From Bacillota bacterium (lineage in GTDB: Bacteria > Bacillota > Clostridia > Acetivibrionales > DSM-1351): a stretch of 64,000 nt of DNA. The notes beneath the pieces were generated by a model. It made no database searches. It was not told the DNA's origin and saw only the letters and a list, made by a program, of their open reading frames with translations. Numbering within the stretch: position 1 is the first letter of the stretch; each line of letters opens with the position of its first letter. Positions 51,984 through 60,061 of this stretch are shown here, piece after piece. The translations under genes were made by a program, and so were the position numbers. Location of the stretch: assembly GCA_023390335.1 (NCBI GenBank), contig JAEWCZ010000017.1, positions 62,001 through 126,000 of the forward strand. The letters are read 5' to 3'.

Positions 51984-53726
51984 ATGAAAAAGGTTTTAGC
52001 ACTGGTTATAACGTTCAGCATTATTATGAGCTTATTTCCTATGGCTGTCTATAGCGCAACCAGTTCTCAGGATATGGTAAAAAAGATGGGTATAGGGATA
52101 AACCTTGGAAATACGTTTGACGCACCAACGGAAGGTTCTTGGTCAAAGGCAGCTCAGGAGTACTATTTTGATGATTTTAAACAGGCTGGTTTTAAGCATG
52201 TTAGAATTCCAATCCGTTGGGATCAGCATACACAAGCAAACAGTCCATATACTGTTGACAGCAACTTCTTAAACAGAATTGAAACTGTAATAGACTGGTC
52301 ACTTTCCCGTGGATTTGTGACGGTAATTAATTCACATCATGATACTTGGCTTATGGATAACTATAGTCAGAATATCGGGCGGTTTGAAAAAATATGGGAA
52401 CAAATTGCAGAACGCTTTAAAGGCAAGTCAGAGAATCTGGTTTTTGAAATATTAAATGAGCCACATGGTAATATAACAGATAGCCAGATAAACGATATGA
52501 ACAAAAGGATTTTAAATATAATTAGAAAGACTAATCCTACTAGAAATGTAATTATTGGGGCAGGTTACTGGAATAGCTATAATTCATTAAGTCAGTTGGA
52601 AATTCCAAACGACCCAAATCTTATTGCAACTTTTCACTACTATGACCCATACACTTTCACTCACCAGTGGCAGGGTACATGGGGAACCAAAAATGATATG
52701 GACGCTATAAATATGGTTTTTAACCAGGTTAAAAACTGGTCAGATAAAAATAACATACCTGTTTATCTTGGAGAATATGGTGTAATGGCAAATTCTGATA
52801 GAACATCTGCTGTAAAATGGTTTGATTTTGTAAGCGATCAGGCTACATCACATGGATTTGCTTCTGGAGCCTGGGATAATGGAGTATTTGGCTCTGTTGA
52901 CAATGATATGGCATTTTATAATAGAGATACCAGAAAGTTTGACCAGCAAATCTTAAATGCAATATTAACTACTGGGACAACCTATACTTGGACTCCTCCA
53001 ACTGAAACAGATCCAGATCCTCCTCATACACCTGCAACACCAGCGTACGGGGAACAGCTTCTTGAAAATTTCGAAGGTGCTATGCAGTGGGCGGCATATT
53101 CCGGTGTTGATGCTACTGCATCATGTAAGATTTCTAGCGGCAAATCAAATAATGGTTTGGAAATAACATATGCAGGTTCATCGAATGGATACTGGGGTGT
53201 TGTAGACAATGTACATAGAAATCAAGATTGGGAGAAATGGCAAAAAATATCCTTTGATATAAAATCCTCAAACACAAATGAAGTTAGACTACTTATAGCT
53301 GAACAAAGTAAGATTGAAGGAGAAGATGGTGAACACTGGATATATGTCATAAAACCTAGTACCTCTTGGACTACGATTGAGATTCCATTTTCATCTTTTA
53401 CAAAAAGAATGGATTATCAGCCACCTGCACAAGATGGCAGTGAAACTTTTGACTTATACAAAGTAGGTTCCTTACATTTTATGTATAATAACGGTAATTC
53501 AGGTACTTTAAATATTGACAATGTTAAGTTGATTGGCTTACCAGAAGAACAAATTGGAGATGTTAATGAAGATAGCAATATTGATGCAATAGATTTTGCA
53601 TTGTTAAAAAGATACTTGCTAGACTCATCTATTAGCATAAATAAAGCGAAGGCAGACATTAATTCGGATGGAGATATCAATGCAATTGACTTTGCAAAGT
53701 TGAAAATGATTTTACTTGGAAAATAA
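51984..53726 (+). CDS. Cellulosomal GH5 glycanase with CBM and type I dockerin
   Basis: 580 residues from ATG 51984 (GGGGGG upstream). Signal peptide ending VYSA (about 25). GH5 domain at 30-340: GINLGNTFDAP, RIPIRWDQH, HHDTW, acid/base Glu in LNEPHG, HYYDPYTFTHQW, nucleophile Glu in LGEYG. A Thr/Pro linker (PTETDPDPPHTPATPA), then a CBM of about 150 residues (beta-sandwich, CBM11-like by pattern ENFEGAMQWAAYSG). Dockerin at 520-580 with two Ca-binding repeats DVNEDSNIDAID and DINSDGDINAID, Ala-Ile at the recognition sites. Likely an endo-beta-glucanase or related glycanase docked to the scaffoldin; exact substrate not decidable. Confidence 0.92.
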   Translation: MKKVLALVITFSIIMSLFPMAVYSATSSQDMVKKMGIGINLGNTFDAPTEGSWSKAAQEYYFDDFKQAGFKHVRIPIRWDQHTQANSPYTVDSNFLNRIETVIDWSLSRGFVTVINSHHDTWLMDNYSQNIGRFEKIWEQIAERFKGKSENLVFEILNEPHGNITDSQINDMNKRILNIIRKTNPTRNVIIGAGYWNSYNSLSQLEIPNDPNLIATFHYYDPYTFTHQWQGTWGTKNDMDAINMVFNQVKNWSDKNNIPVYLGEYGVMANSDRTSAVKWFDFVSDQATSHGFASGAWDNGVFGSVDNDMAFYNRDTRKFDQQILNAILTTGTTYTWTPPTETDPDPPHTPATPAYGEQLLENFEGAMQWAAYSGVDATASCKISSGKSNNGLEITYAGSSNGYWGVVDNVHRNQDWEKWQKISFDIKSSNTNEVRLLIAEQSKIEGEDGEHWIYVIKPSTSWTTIEIPFSSFTKRMDYQPPAQDGSETFDLYKVGSLHFMYNNGNSGTLNIDNVKLIGLPEEQIGDVNEDSNIDAIDFALLKRYLLDSSISINKAKADINSDGDINAIDFAKLKMILLGK

Positions 53727-53803
53727 TTTCAGAAGCATATTTTAAAATTTGATTATGTAAGATACTCAAGGACACTAAAAAAGTCCCTTAGGGACTACAT
53801 TTG

Positions 53804-53841
53804 AAAAAGTCGTAGGTACAACAAATAACCTACGACTTTTT
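53804..53841 (+). terminator. Strong terminator of the GH5 gene
   Basis: AAAAAGTCGTAGGT (53804-53817) with ACCTACGACTTTTT (53828-53841), 14 bp. A second small AGTCC/GGACT stem lies before it at 53782-53796. Confidence 0.88.
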
Positions 53842-53847
53842 CTTGTT

Positions 53848-53907
53848 GTGCGCCGGGTGTCCAGCGAAGCTGGACCACGCCAGTTGGTGTAAGCCCGATA
53901 CGGGAGT
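53848..53907 (+). mobile_element. 5' end relic of a group II intron (class C-like)
   Basis: GTGCGCC at 53848 is the consensus 5' end of bacterial group II introns. It is followed by a domain-I-like hairpin GTCCAGC-GAA-GCTGGAC and GTAAGCCCGATACGGGAG, GC-rich unlike its surroundings. It begins 6 nt after the terminator T-run, the preferred target of class C introns (established). No reverse transcriptase or domain V follows, so only a 60-nt fragment remains. Confidence 0.55.
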
Positions 53908-54211
53908 TGATATTATGAAATCAAATTTTCAAACAATGATTGTAATGAAATTTATGAGTATTTATAGTTGTATAGAATTACGTTGTTTTTTACTTTAAGC
54001 AATACCTGTAGCGTGGTATTGTGGGTTTGACTTTATCTATGTTGAGAAGATTCTTGAGTCAAGTTGTATTTTAATGGATAGATTGTTGAAAAATGTAAAT
54101 TTATATGATAAGCTATGCTGGTATACAAAGTATGGAACGGACCGCAAGGAGAGGGTAATTCAGGAACCAAGCATAAGCTTAAATATTAAAATTATAGAAT
54201 GGAGAATGATA

Positions 54212-54793
54212 ATGGAATTAACTCCAGAAATGATTAAACTTAGTACAGAACTTGCGAGTATAGCTGGTAAGAAAAGTGTTGAAGTAATCTTTGATAAAAT
54301 ACGTGCAATAAAACAAAAAGGAAATAAAGATGAAGCAATTAGAAACCTTGAAGAAATTATCAATGAATTATTATCAGATAAAAATCAATTAATTCAAATC
54401 TCTCAAGCTTATCAAGAGCAAATAATAACGCAAAAAATGACCGATAATGAAATCGATTATATTACAGGACGTGTAATACCTTTGATAGAAAACTTACTAA
54501 GCCAGAATGAAGGAAAAGATGCAGAAAAAATACAAAACGGTCTTGAATTTATTAAGCCTATTCTATCAAAAGAAACTTTTAACATTATGCAAATATTGGG
54601 TTTTAATTTTAAACATGCAATAGGTGAACCTTTAACAGAGCTTATTGCTGCTTTAATTAGTTCAAAAATACCTGATTCAACAGGAAAGGAATTAGAACTT
54701 CAAGTGCTAATTCAGCAACGTGAAATAGAGTACTTGAAGGTATGCCAAGATAATGAAGCTTATGAAAGGCTACTAAAAGTATTTAACAAATAA
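54212..54793 (+). CDS. Hypothetical helical protein
   Basis: 193 residues from ATG 54212 (GGAG 7 nt upstream; the frame extends to 54074 without signals). Entirely helical with an N-terminal amphipathic segment (LTPEMIKLSTELASIAGKKS) and a coiled-coil part (DEAIRNLEEIINELLSDKNQ). The middle LGFNFKHAIGEPLTELIAAL may touch membranes. No family recognised. Between 53908 and 54211 no other gene is seen. Confidence 0.6.
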   Translation: MELTPEMIKLSTELASIAGKKSVEVIFDKIRAIKQKGNKDEAIRNLEEIINELLSDKNQLIQISQAYQEQIITQKMTDNEIDYITGRVIPLIENLLSQNEGKDAEKIQNGLEFIKPILSKETFNIMQILGFNFKHAIGEPLTELIAALISSKIPDSTGKELELQVLIQQREIEYLKVCQDNEAYERLLKVFNK

Positions 54794-54862
54794 GCTTAAT
54801 CTGACTATATATACATATTATCGTAAAAAGTGGAATGTACCAAAAAATAAATTGTTTTTGTA

Positions 54863-55252
54863 CTAAATAACTTTATATCCGCAAAATTGGCAGGAAAAAT
54901 TATAATGATAATTTAAATGATTACATTGAGGGCATATCCAATTATCGGCATCTAAATCATTTTTATTTTTATCTTTGACTAATCGATAAAGATGCAAGTC
55001 AATTGCAATATTGATTATTGCTGAATAAACAAATAAACCTATTATAATTAATCCAATAATTCCATAAATAACTACACCCGCAGCACCCCCTGGATATTTA
55101 AAAAATATGATAACTAGTAAGATAAACAAAATGGTAAGTAAAATATTAGGTGAATATGAAAGAACCCTGCTTTTAATTACTCGTCTCGAAATCAATATAA
55201 TTAAGCTTATTATTAAAATTGAACCAATTATTACATACTTAAGCCACACCAA
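54863..55252 (-). CDS. Membrane protein with C-terminal zinc ribbon
   Basis: 129 residues with three TM helices (about 5-22, 35-52, 58-80) and a cytoplasmic CPQCNHLNYHYNFSCQFCG zinc ribbon at the end. Monocistronic and convergent with the upstream gene. Such small TM-ribbon proteins are common and uncharacterised. 55253-55618 shows no gene. Confidence 0.65.
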   Translation of the reverse strand: MVWLKYVIIGSILIISLIILISRRVIKSRVLSYSPNILLTILFILLVIIFFKYPGGAAGVVIYGIIGLIIIGLFVYSAIINIAIDLHLYRLVKDKNKNDLDADNWICPQCNHLNYHYNFSCQFCGYKVI

Positions 55253-55618
55253 TTGTCTACCTCAACTTTGCTTAAAATAAAAATATAGTACTTACTTAAG
55301 TTTACCACCAAATATGAATAGAAAAAAGGTTAGAGTTGGAATGGTTCATCATATTTTTTAATATCTTCTAATTCGTAGCCTTTTCTAGATTCTTATCCTT
55401 AACAAACGGAATAGCCCCGAAGAACACGATTGTATGCTGAAAAATTATAATTTCGTCTCGAAAGTTGAAAAAATTTAAAGAAATCATAATTTGTATAAAA
55501 GTATTAAAGAAAGAACTAATAAATAGACTTCTTTTAAGTGGAAATAAGTAGTAAAATAATGAATAAGTTGGAATTTTTAGCCTAAATAGATTGAATAAAT
55601 ATTATTGGAGGAAACTTA

Positions 55619-55972
55619 ATGACCAATTCTAAATCTCTTAAACAATTATTATGTGTAATAATAATTGTCAGTATATTTAATATATTAAATTTTAACTCGT
55701 ATGCCAATATAAATTCAACTAACAGGGCTGCAGAAAATGATAAAGGAAGTAAAGCGGATAATAAAACAGGCGAGAAAGCGAAGAGTAAATATTTGTTTAG
55801 AGATGTTTCAGATAAAAAATTTAATTTTGTAAAACTTAAAGAGGAAGGAAATATTTTTTGTCAGGATTATGAGGTTGTAATTTCAGATATACCTGCGACT
55901 GTTGTTAATGGTAAATTATCAATTGAGTACGAATATTATAAGAAAAATATCTTACCTAAGATATACAAGTAA
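55619..55972 (+). CDS. Small secreted hypothetical protein
   Basis: 117 residues, signal peptide (KQLLCVIIIVSIFNILNFNS, cut near YAN about 30), a Lys/Asp/Ala-rich linker (AENDKGSKADNKTGEKAKSK) and a beta-rich C-terminal domain (VKLKEEGNIFCQDYEVVISD). GGAGG before the ATG. No family recognised. Confidence 0.6.
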   Translation: MTNSKSLKQLLCVIIIVSIFNILNFNSYANINSTNRAAENDKGSKADNKTGEKAKSKYLFRDVSDKKFNFVKLKEEGNIFCQDYEVVISDIPATVVNGKLSIEYEYYKKNILPKIYK

Positions 55973-56013
55973 TACACACTAGCCTACTAATATATTTAAT
56001 AAGAAGGGTTTCT

Positions 56014-56070
56014 CGTATGTCTATACCCACTTTATCCATTGTTATCTTTGACCGGTACGGTTTGTTCACC
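56014..56070 (-). pseudogene. Second copy of the VPVKDNNG coding relic
   Basis: Minus strand reads YTIVHFDGVGEQTVPVKDNNG and then a stop from a one-base loss where the 28.5-kb copy has YKWV. Extends further upstream than the other copy. Both look like 3' ends of the same extinct gene family. Confidence 0.4.
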
Positions 56071-56160
56071 TACACCATCAAAGTGCACGATTGTATAGGC
56101 GGTTTACCAAGTATGATACTAAAACGGAACTCTATAAAATAAAACCTGATTTACGTCAAT

Positions 56161-56811
56161 ATGTTTTTAACTATCCTGACGGAAGAAAACCAATTTAGAT
56201 ATGGGGGACTATCTGTGGAATTAGATAATATTAAAAAACACTGTGAAAGACTTGTTAAACAAATTGATATACATATCGGAAAAGGGAAAGGCAAAGAAAT
56301 TCTATCGGATTTGTATGAAGTTACTGGAAATGAAACTCCTCAAGAATGTGCTCAGTGGGCAAATAATGTTATAAAGAGATTGGAAGGCAGTATCGACCCA
56401 GAAAAGTTGATACAGATTCGTCAAGAATGTGCCTGTGTTAAAACTAATAAATATTCTGCTTACAATAAAAGATACTTTAAGGAATTACGTGATAATAATA
56501 TGGATGAAACGAATTATTTAAAAGCTGTAGCAGAATTTTTGAGTGGCAGACCCCGTATTGGAAAAAGAGTAGAGTTTGTAGAGGGGAAAATCATCACTTA
56601 TATGGGAGCAGGAAACTCGTGTGGTTGTTTTGCAGTTAAAAACGGTTGGGACAAACCATCATCAATTACTTGGTGTAGATGCTGTCAGGGGACGTTATAC
56701 AGTATTTATCAATTTGTATTTCCCGATAAAATATGTCATATGGACATAATTGAAACCCATGCCACAGGTGGCAACGATTGTGTATTCTCTACTTGGTATA
56801 CTGATAAATAA
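56161..56811 (+). CDS. Cys-rich hypothetical protein (DUF6144-like)
   Basis: 216 residues from ATG 56161, or 198 from GTG 56215, which has GGGGG 7-11 nt upstream and gives VELDNIKKHCERLVKQ. Conserved-looking Cys (QECACVKTNKYS, SCGCFAVKNGWDK, WCRCCQGTLYSIYQ) and a HATGGNDCVFSTW ending suggest a metal- or redox-binding enzyme family; I associate it with DUF6144 with moderate confidence. Function unknown. Monocistronic. Confidence 0.65.
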   Translation: MFLTILTEENQFRYGGLSVELDNIKKHCERLVKQIDIHIGKGKGKEILSDLYEVTGNETPQECAQWANNVIKRLEGSIDPEKLIQIRQECACVKTNKYSAYNKRYFKELRDNNMDETNYLKAVAEFLSGRPRIGKRVEFVEGKIITYMGAGNSCGCFAVKNGWDKPSSITWCRCCQGTLYSIYQFVFPDKICHMDIIETHATGGNDCVFSTWYTDK

Positions 56812-56894
56812 TTAAATTAAGTCCTTCTATTAAATTTATTTTAATGGTAAAATAAACCAACTTATTATTTTATTACCTAATTCAGGAGGGTTCC

Positions 56895-57635
56895 ATGGAC
56901 AAAAAATCTTATTTTAAAGGATTAGTTTCAGGTGTTTTAATTGTTTTATTAACTACGAACATAGTTTTTGCAGCATCTAGTAAGAGTATTAAAGTTACAT
57001 TTGATAATATTAGAATGATCTTTGACGGGGTCGAAAAAAAGCCTGCTTCGGACTCTAAACCAATTACATACAATGGGAAGATTTATGTTCCGTTGGATTT
57101 TACGGCGAAATCAATGGGGAAAAATTATACATGGGATTCTAAAAATAAAACGGCATACATTGGATTAAATAAAAACGAACTCTCAAATAACATAGTAGTA
57201 GCCAAAACATCAGATGGAAGTGCACAATTAACATTCCCTAAAGGATGGAAGGACACTGTTGCATCGAATCCTTCATCCATTTTACTCTACTCTAATATAT
57301 ATGGTTGTGTTGCAGTTATTCGTGATAGTAAGAATGGTTTTTCAAGTGATTTAACATTAGATGATTACACATCAATGGTTACAAATCATGTTACCCCAAA
57401 AATGGAAAACCCTGTTGTAACGGGTCCAATAACAACAAGTATTAATAATTATTCTGCCCAACAATTTGAAATTCAAGGTGAACTTCAAAAGGTAAAGTTT
57501 AAATATTTGTATACAATAATTGAATCAAGTGGCAGCTACTATCAAATAATCGCTTATACTACCCTGGATTTATATGATAAACAAAAAAGTATCTTTGTTA
57601 AAATAGCCAATACATTTAAAGAAATAAAGAAATAA
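56895..57635 (+). CDS. Secreted/anchored protein with copper amine oxidase-like N-domain
   Basis: 246 residues. Signal peptide or anchor SYFKGLVSGVLIVLLTTNIV (cut near FAA about 27). The stalk domain ITYNGKIYVPLDFTAKSMGK and WDSKNKTAYIG is the Cu_amine_oxidN1-type repeat, which in clostridia is a surface module, not an oxidase. C-terminal PsbP/YbbR-like domain (AQLTFPKGWKDTVASNPSSI, YYQIIAYTTLDLYDKQKSIF). AGGAGG upstream. Probably sits on the outer face of the membrane. Confidence 0.72.
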   Translation: MDKKSYFKGLVSGVLIVLLTTNIVFAASSKSIKVTFDNIRMIFDGVEKKPASDSKPITYNGKIYVPLDFTAKSMGKNYTWDSKNKTAYIGLNKNELSNNIVVAKTSDGSAQLTFPKGWKDTVASNPSSILLYSNIYGCVAVIRDSKNGFSSDLTLDDYTSMVTNHVTPKMENPVVTGPITTSINNYSAQQFEIQGELQKVKFKYLYTIIESSGSYYQIIAYTTLDLYDKQKSIFVKIANTFKEIKK

Positions 57636-57705
57636 ATTATTTTGAATTTATGAAAGTAGAAAAAAGCTTACTTTGAAGGCAGGTTCTTTAGACCACATTA
57701 GAATA

Positions 57706-57763
57706 ATATCACGAACAAAAGGATTACTCAAAAAATGGGTAGTCCTTTTATATTTTATGACAG
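57706..57763 (+). repeat. Copy of the prophage terminator segment
   Basis: Matches 24693-24752 across about 58 bp with only a few changes, including the hairpin GGATTACTC/GGGTAGTCC, then diverges just after TTTTATGACAG, the XhlA start region. Fragment of a phage lysis region. Confidence 0.75.
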
Positions 57764-57799
57764 CGCCATTACTAGGTCGGCTAACCCCATAATGCTCTG

Positions 57800-59113
57800 C
57801 TAACCAGTGCATTTAGTATTAAGTAATACTGTAGCTATAAATTCGTTTTCAGAGTAATTTGTTGAGAAGGCTCCTTCATATTTTAATGCTATTTCTTTTA
57901 CAATACTTAATCCCAGACCATGTTTGCTAAAATCAGGCTTTGATGTAACTATTTTACCATCTATAACCTTTATCTCGTTACTTTTTGAATTTGAAATTTT
58001 AATTATTAAATATTCTTGTTTCAATCCCGCTTTTACATCTATGTATTTCTTTAATGAAGAATCAATAATGTTGTTGCAAGCTTCAATCGCATTATCTATA
58101 AGGTTTGAAAAAATGCTACACAGATCAATTGATTTGACCACCGTATTTTCGTTGATATATACTTCTATATTCATATCAATTCCAAAATCTGATGCAATTA
58201 CGCTCTTTTTGCACATAACTGCGTTTACTACTGGATGACCGCAATAATTTAAATTATCATATGCATGTATATCGCTAGATAGTGTCTTGAGCATCTCCAA
58301 AGCTTGCGCATTTTCAGAGTTTGATAAAAGTATTTGTATTACAGAGAGTTGGCTCTTTATATCATGATGAAAACTTTTATTGTGCTTATCAAGAATATCT
58401 ATTTCTTTAATATGCTCTAGTTTAAGTAGTTGATTTTGCTCTAACTGCTTAAGCCTGTTCTCTAAATTTGTTTTGTGAATCAGCTTTTTATTTATTCTAA
58501 AAACAAATATGTATCCAACAATGGAAATAGCCATCCCGCTCAAAGTAAAAACAAGCATTTGCTCTTTTTTTTCGATATAAGCTGAAAAATTTCCATATAA
58601 TAAAAATATTTGACTTATTGGAATTGTAATTAGTACAAATATATCTTTGGATGCTTTACCTTTTACAACAACTAATTTCCAAAAAACAATTGCTAATATA
58701 CATAGACTAAGATATAGAACGTTATATATTGCAGATCCAATTACTCTAGGTACACCTAGAGTAGTTACATTTTCATAACTACCATATATACCGGTTATTA
58801 TGAGACTTGCTAAAAAATCTGCCATTTGCGTTACTAGTATATAAATAGTATATGCAAACATCTTGTAGATTAGCTTGTCATTAATAATAAAAACAAAAAG
58901 TAATATTTCCACAAAGTATGAACTTAAAAACCTGATTTCACTTGTCATACCAAAAAATGCATATAGTATGTAATATAGAGTATAAAGAAAACTAAAAATA
59001 CATATGTTAAAAACTAATTTAAATTTGAATGATAATATCAAATTTAGACAAATACATGCTATAACAGCTTGTAGTATTAGACTAAAGATATCTACTATAT
59101 AATATATTAGCAC
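57800..59113 (-). CDS. AgrC-like GHKL sensor histidine kinase
   Basis: 437 residues. Six or so TM helices over residues 1-210, a coiled coil (LENRLKQLEQNQLLKLEHIK), His site in HNKSFHHDIKSQLSVIQ, N-box SNLIDNAIEACNN and G-box HGLGLSIVKEIALKY. This is the HATPase_c_5/AgrC type used for peptide sensing. Second gene of an operon with the LytTR regulator (22-bp gap). No AgrB/AgrD is visible, so the signal is unknown. Confidence 0.9.
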   Translation of the reverse strand: MLIYYIVDIFSLILQAVIACICLNLILSFKFKLVFNICIFSFLYTLYYILYAFFGMTSEIRFLSSYFVEILLFVFIINDKLIYKMFAYTIYILVTQMADFLASLIITGIYGSYENVTTLGVPRVIGSAIYNVLYLSLCILAIVFWKLVVVKGKASKDIFVLITIPISQIFLLYGNFSAYIEKKEQMLVFTLSGMAISIVGYIFVFRINKKLIHKTNLENRLKQLEQNQLLKLEHIKEIDILDKHNKSFHHDIKSQLSVIQILLSNSENAQALEMLKTLSSDIHAYDNLNYCGHPVVNAVMCKKSVIASDFGIDMNIEVYINENTVVKSIDLCSIFSNLIDNAIEACNNIIDSSLKKYIDVKAGLKQEYLIIKISNSKSNEIKVIDGKIVTSKPDFSKHGLGLSIVKEIALKYEGAFSTNYSENEFIATVLLNTKCTG

Positions 59114-59135
59114 TATTCCCTCACATTCTTTTTAT

Positions 59136-59852
59136 TTATAAACACTCTCCTAGATAATGTAAGAATTTAATTTTAGCTGATTCATGGCATCTTTTTGAAA
59201 TAGGTATGTTTTTACCACTATATAAAATAATGTTTTGTTTGTCAAAACTCTGTATTCTGTCCATGTTTACTATATAACTTTTATGGCATCGAAGAAAAGA
59301 AGGACCTAGCAGACTTTCATATTCATCAAGCTTAGCATAAACTTTAATTTCTTTGCCATACTCAAAAAAAGTAAGAACACGTCCGGTACTCATCGCATAA
59401 TCTACTAACTTTAAACGTAAATTAAAAACTTGATCTTTTGTGTTTATGGTCAGAATATTGTGGTTAATTTGATCTAGTGCATCAATAGCTACAGTGATAG
59501 ATTCATAAAGTTTTTCAGGATCTATAGGTTTTACCAAAAAACCTGAAGGTTTTGCTGAAAAAATATCTCTAGCATATGCAATGTGGCTAGTAACAAATAT
59601 TATTATAAGTTTAGGAAAAGAGCTTAGTATTTCTTTAGCAATGATAATACCATTCGAATTATTCAATTTAATATCCATGAAAATTAAGTCAATGCTGTTA
59701 GGGAAGAAACATAAATGATTTTTAAGTTTTTCACCATTAACAAAGCTTATCAGACTATATGATAATCCATTATTTGATAGTACAGTGTTAAGCAATTCTT
59801 TTAAAGTTTTTAAATGAGAGTCATTATCATCACAAATAGCAATCTTCAACAT
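59136..59852 (-). CDS. LytTR-family response regulator (AgrA-like)
   Basis: 238 residues. Receiver domain with acidic pair CDDND, phosphoacceptor Asp in LIFMDIKLNN, and Lys in FLVKPIDPEKL; LytTR DNA-binding domain with YAKLDEYESLLGPSFLRCHKSYIVNMDRI. Activated by the adjacent kinase. Divergent from the large surface protein gene at 60062 across a 209-bp intergenic region, making that gene a natural target. Confidence 0.92.
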   Translation of the reverse strand: MLKIAICDDNDSHLKTLKELLNTVLSNNGLSYSLISFVNGEKLKNHLCFFPNSIDLIFMDIKLNNSNGIIIAKEILSSFPKLIIIFVTSHIAYARDIFSAKPSGFLVKPIDPEKLYESITVAIDALDQINHNILTINTKDQVFNLRLKLVDYAMSTGRVLTFFEYGKEIKVYAKLDEYESLLGPSFLRCHKSYIVNMDRIQSFDKQNIILYSGKNIPISKRCHESAKIKFLHYLGECL

Positions 59853-60061
59853 ATATTCAAATATCCTTATTAATTGGAAGTATATGTATTACCAACGATG
59901 TTTTAATTATACTTTATACAATTATTACATTTCAAGGTATAAATTTGCAAAAAAATGAAAAGTGTAATTAATTCAAATCATAATATATGGTAGAACTGGT
60001 TGCTAAAGAAATAATGGATGGATTCATTATACAGATAACTTATTTAAAAGGGGGAATGTTC

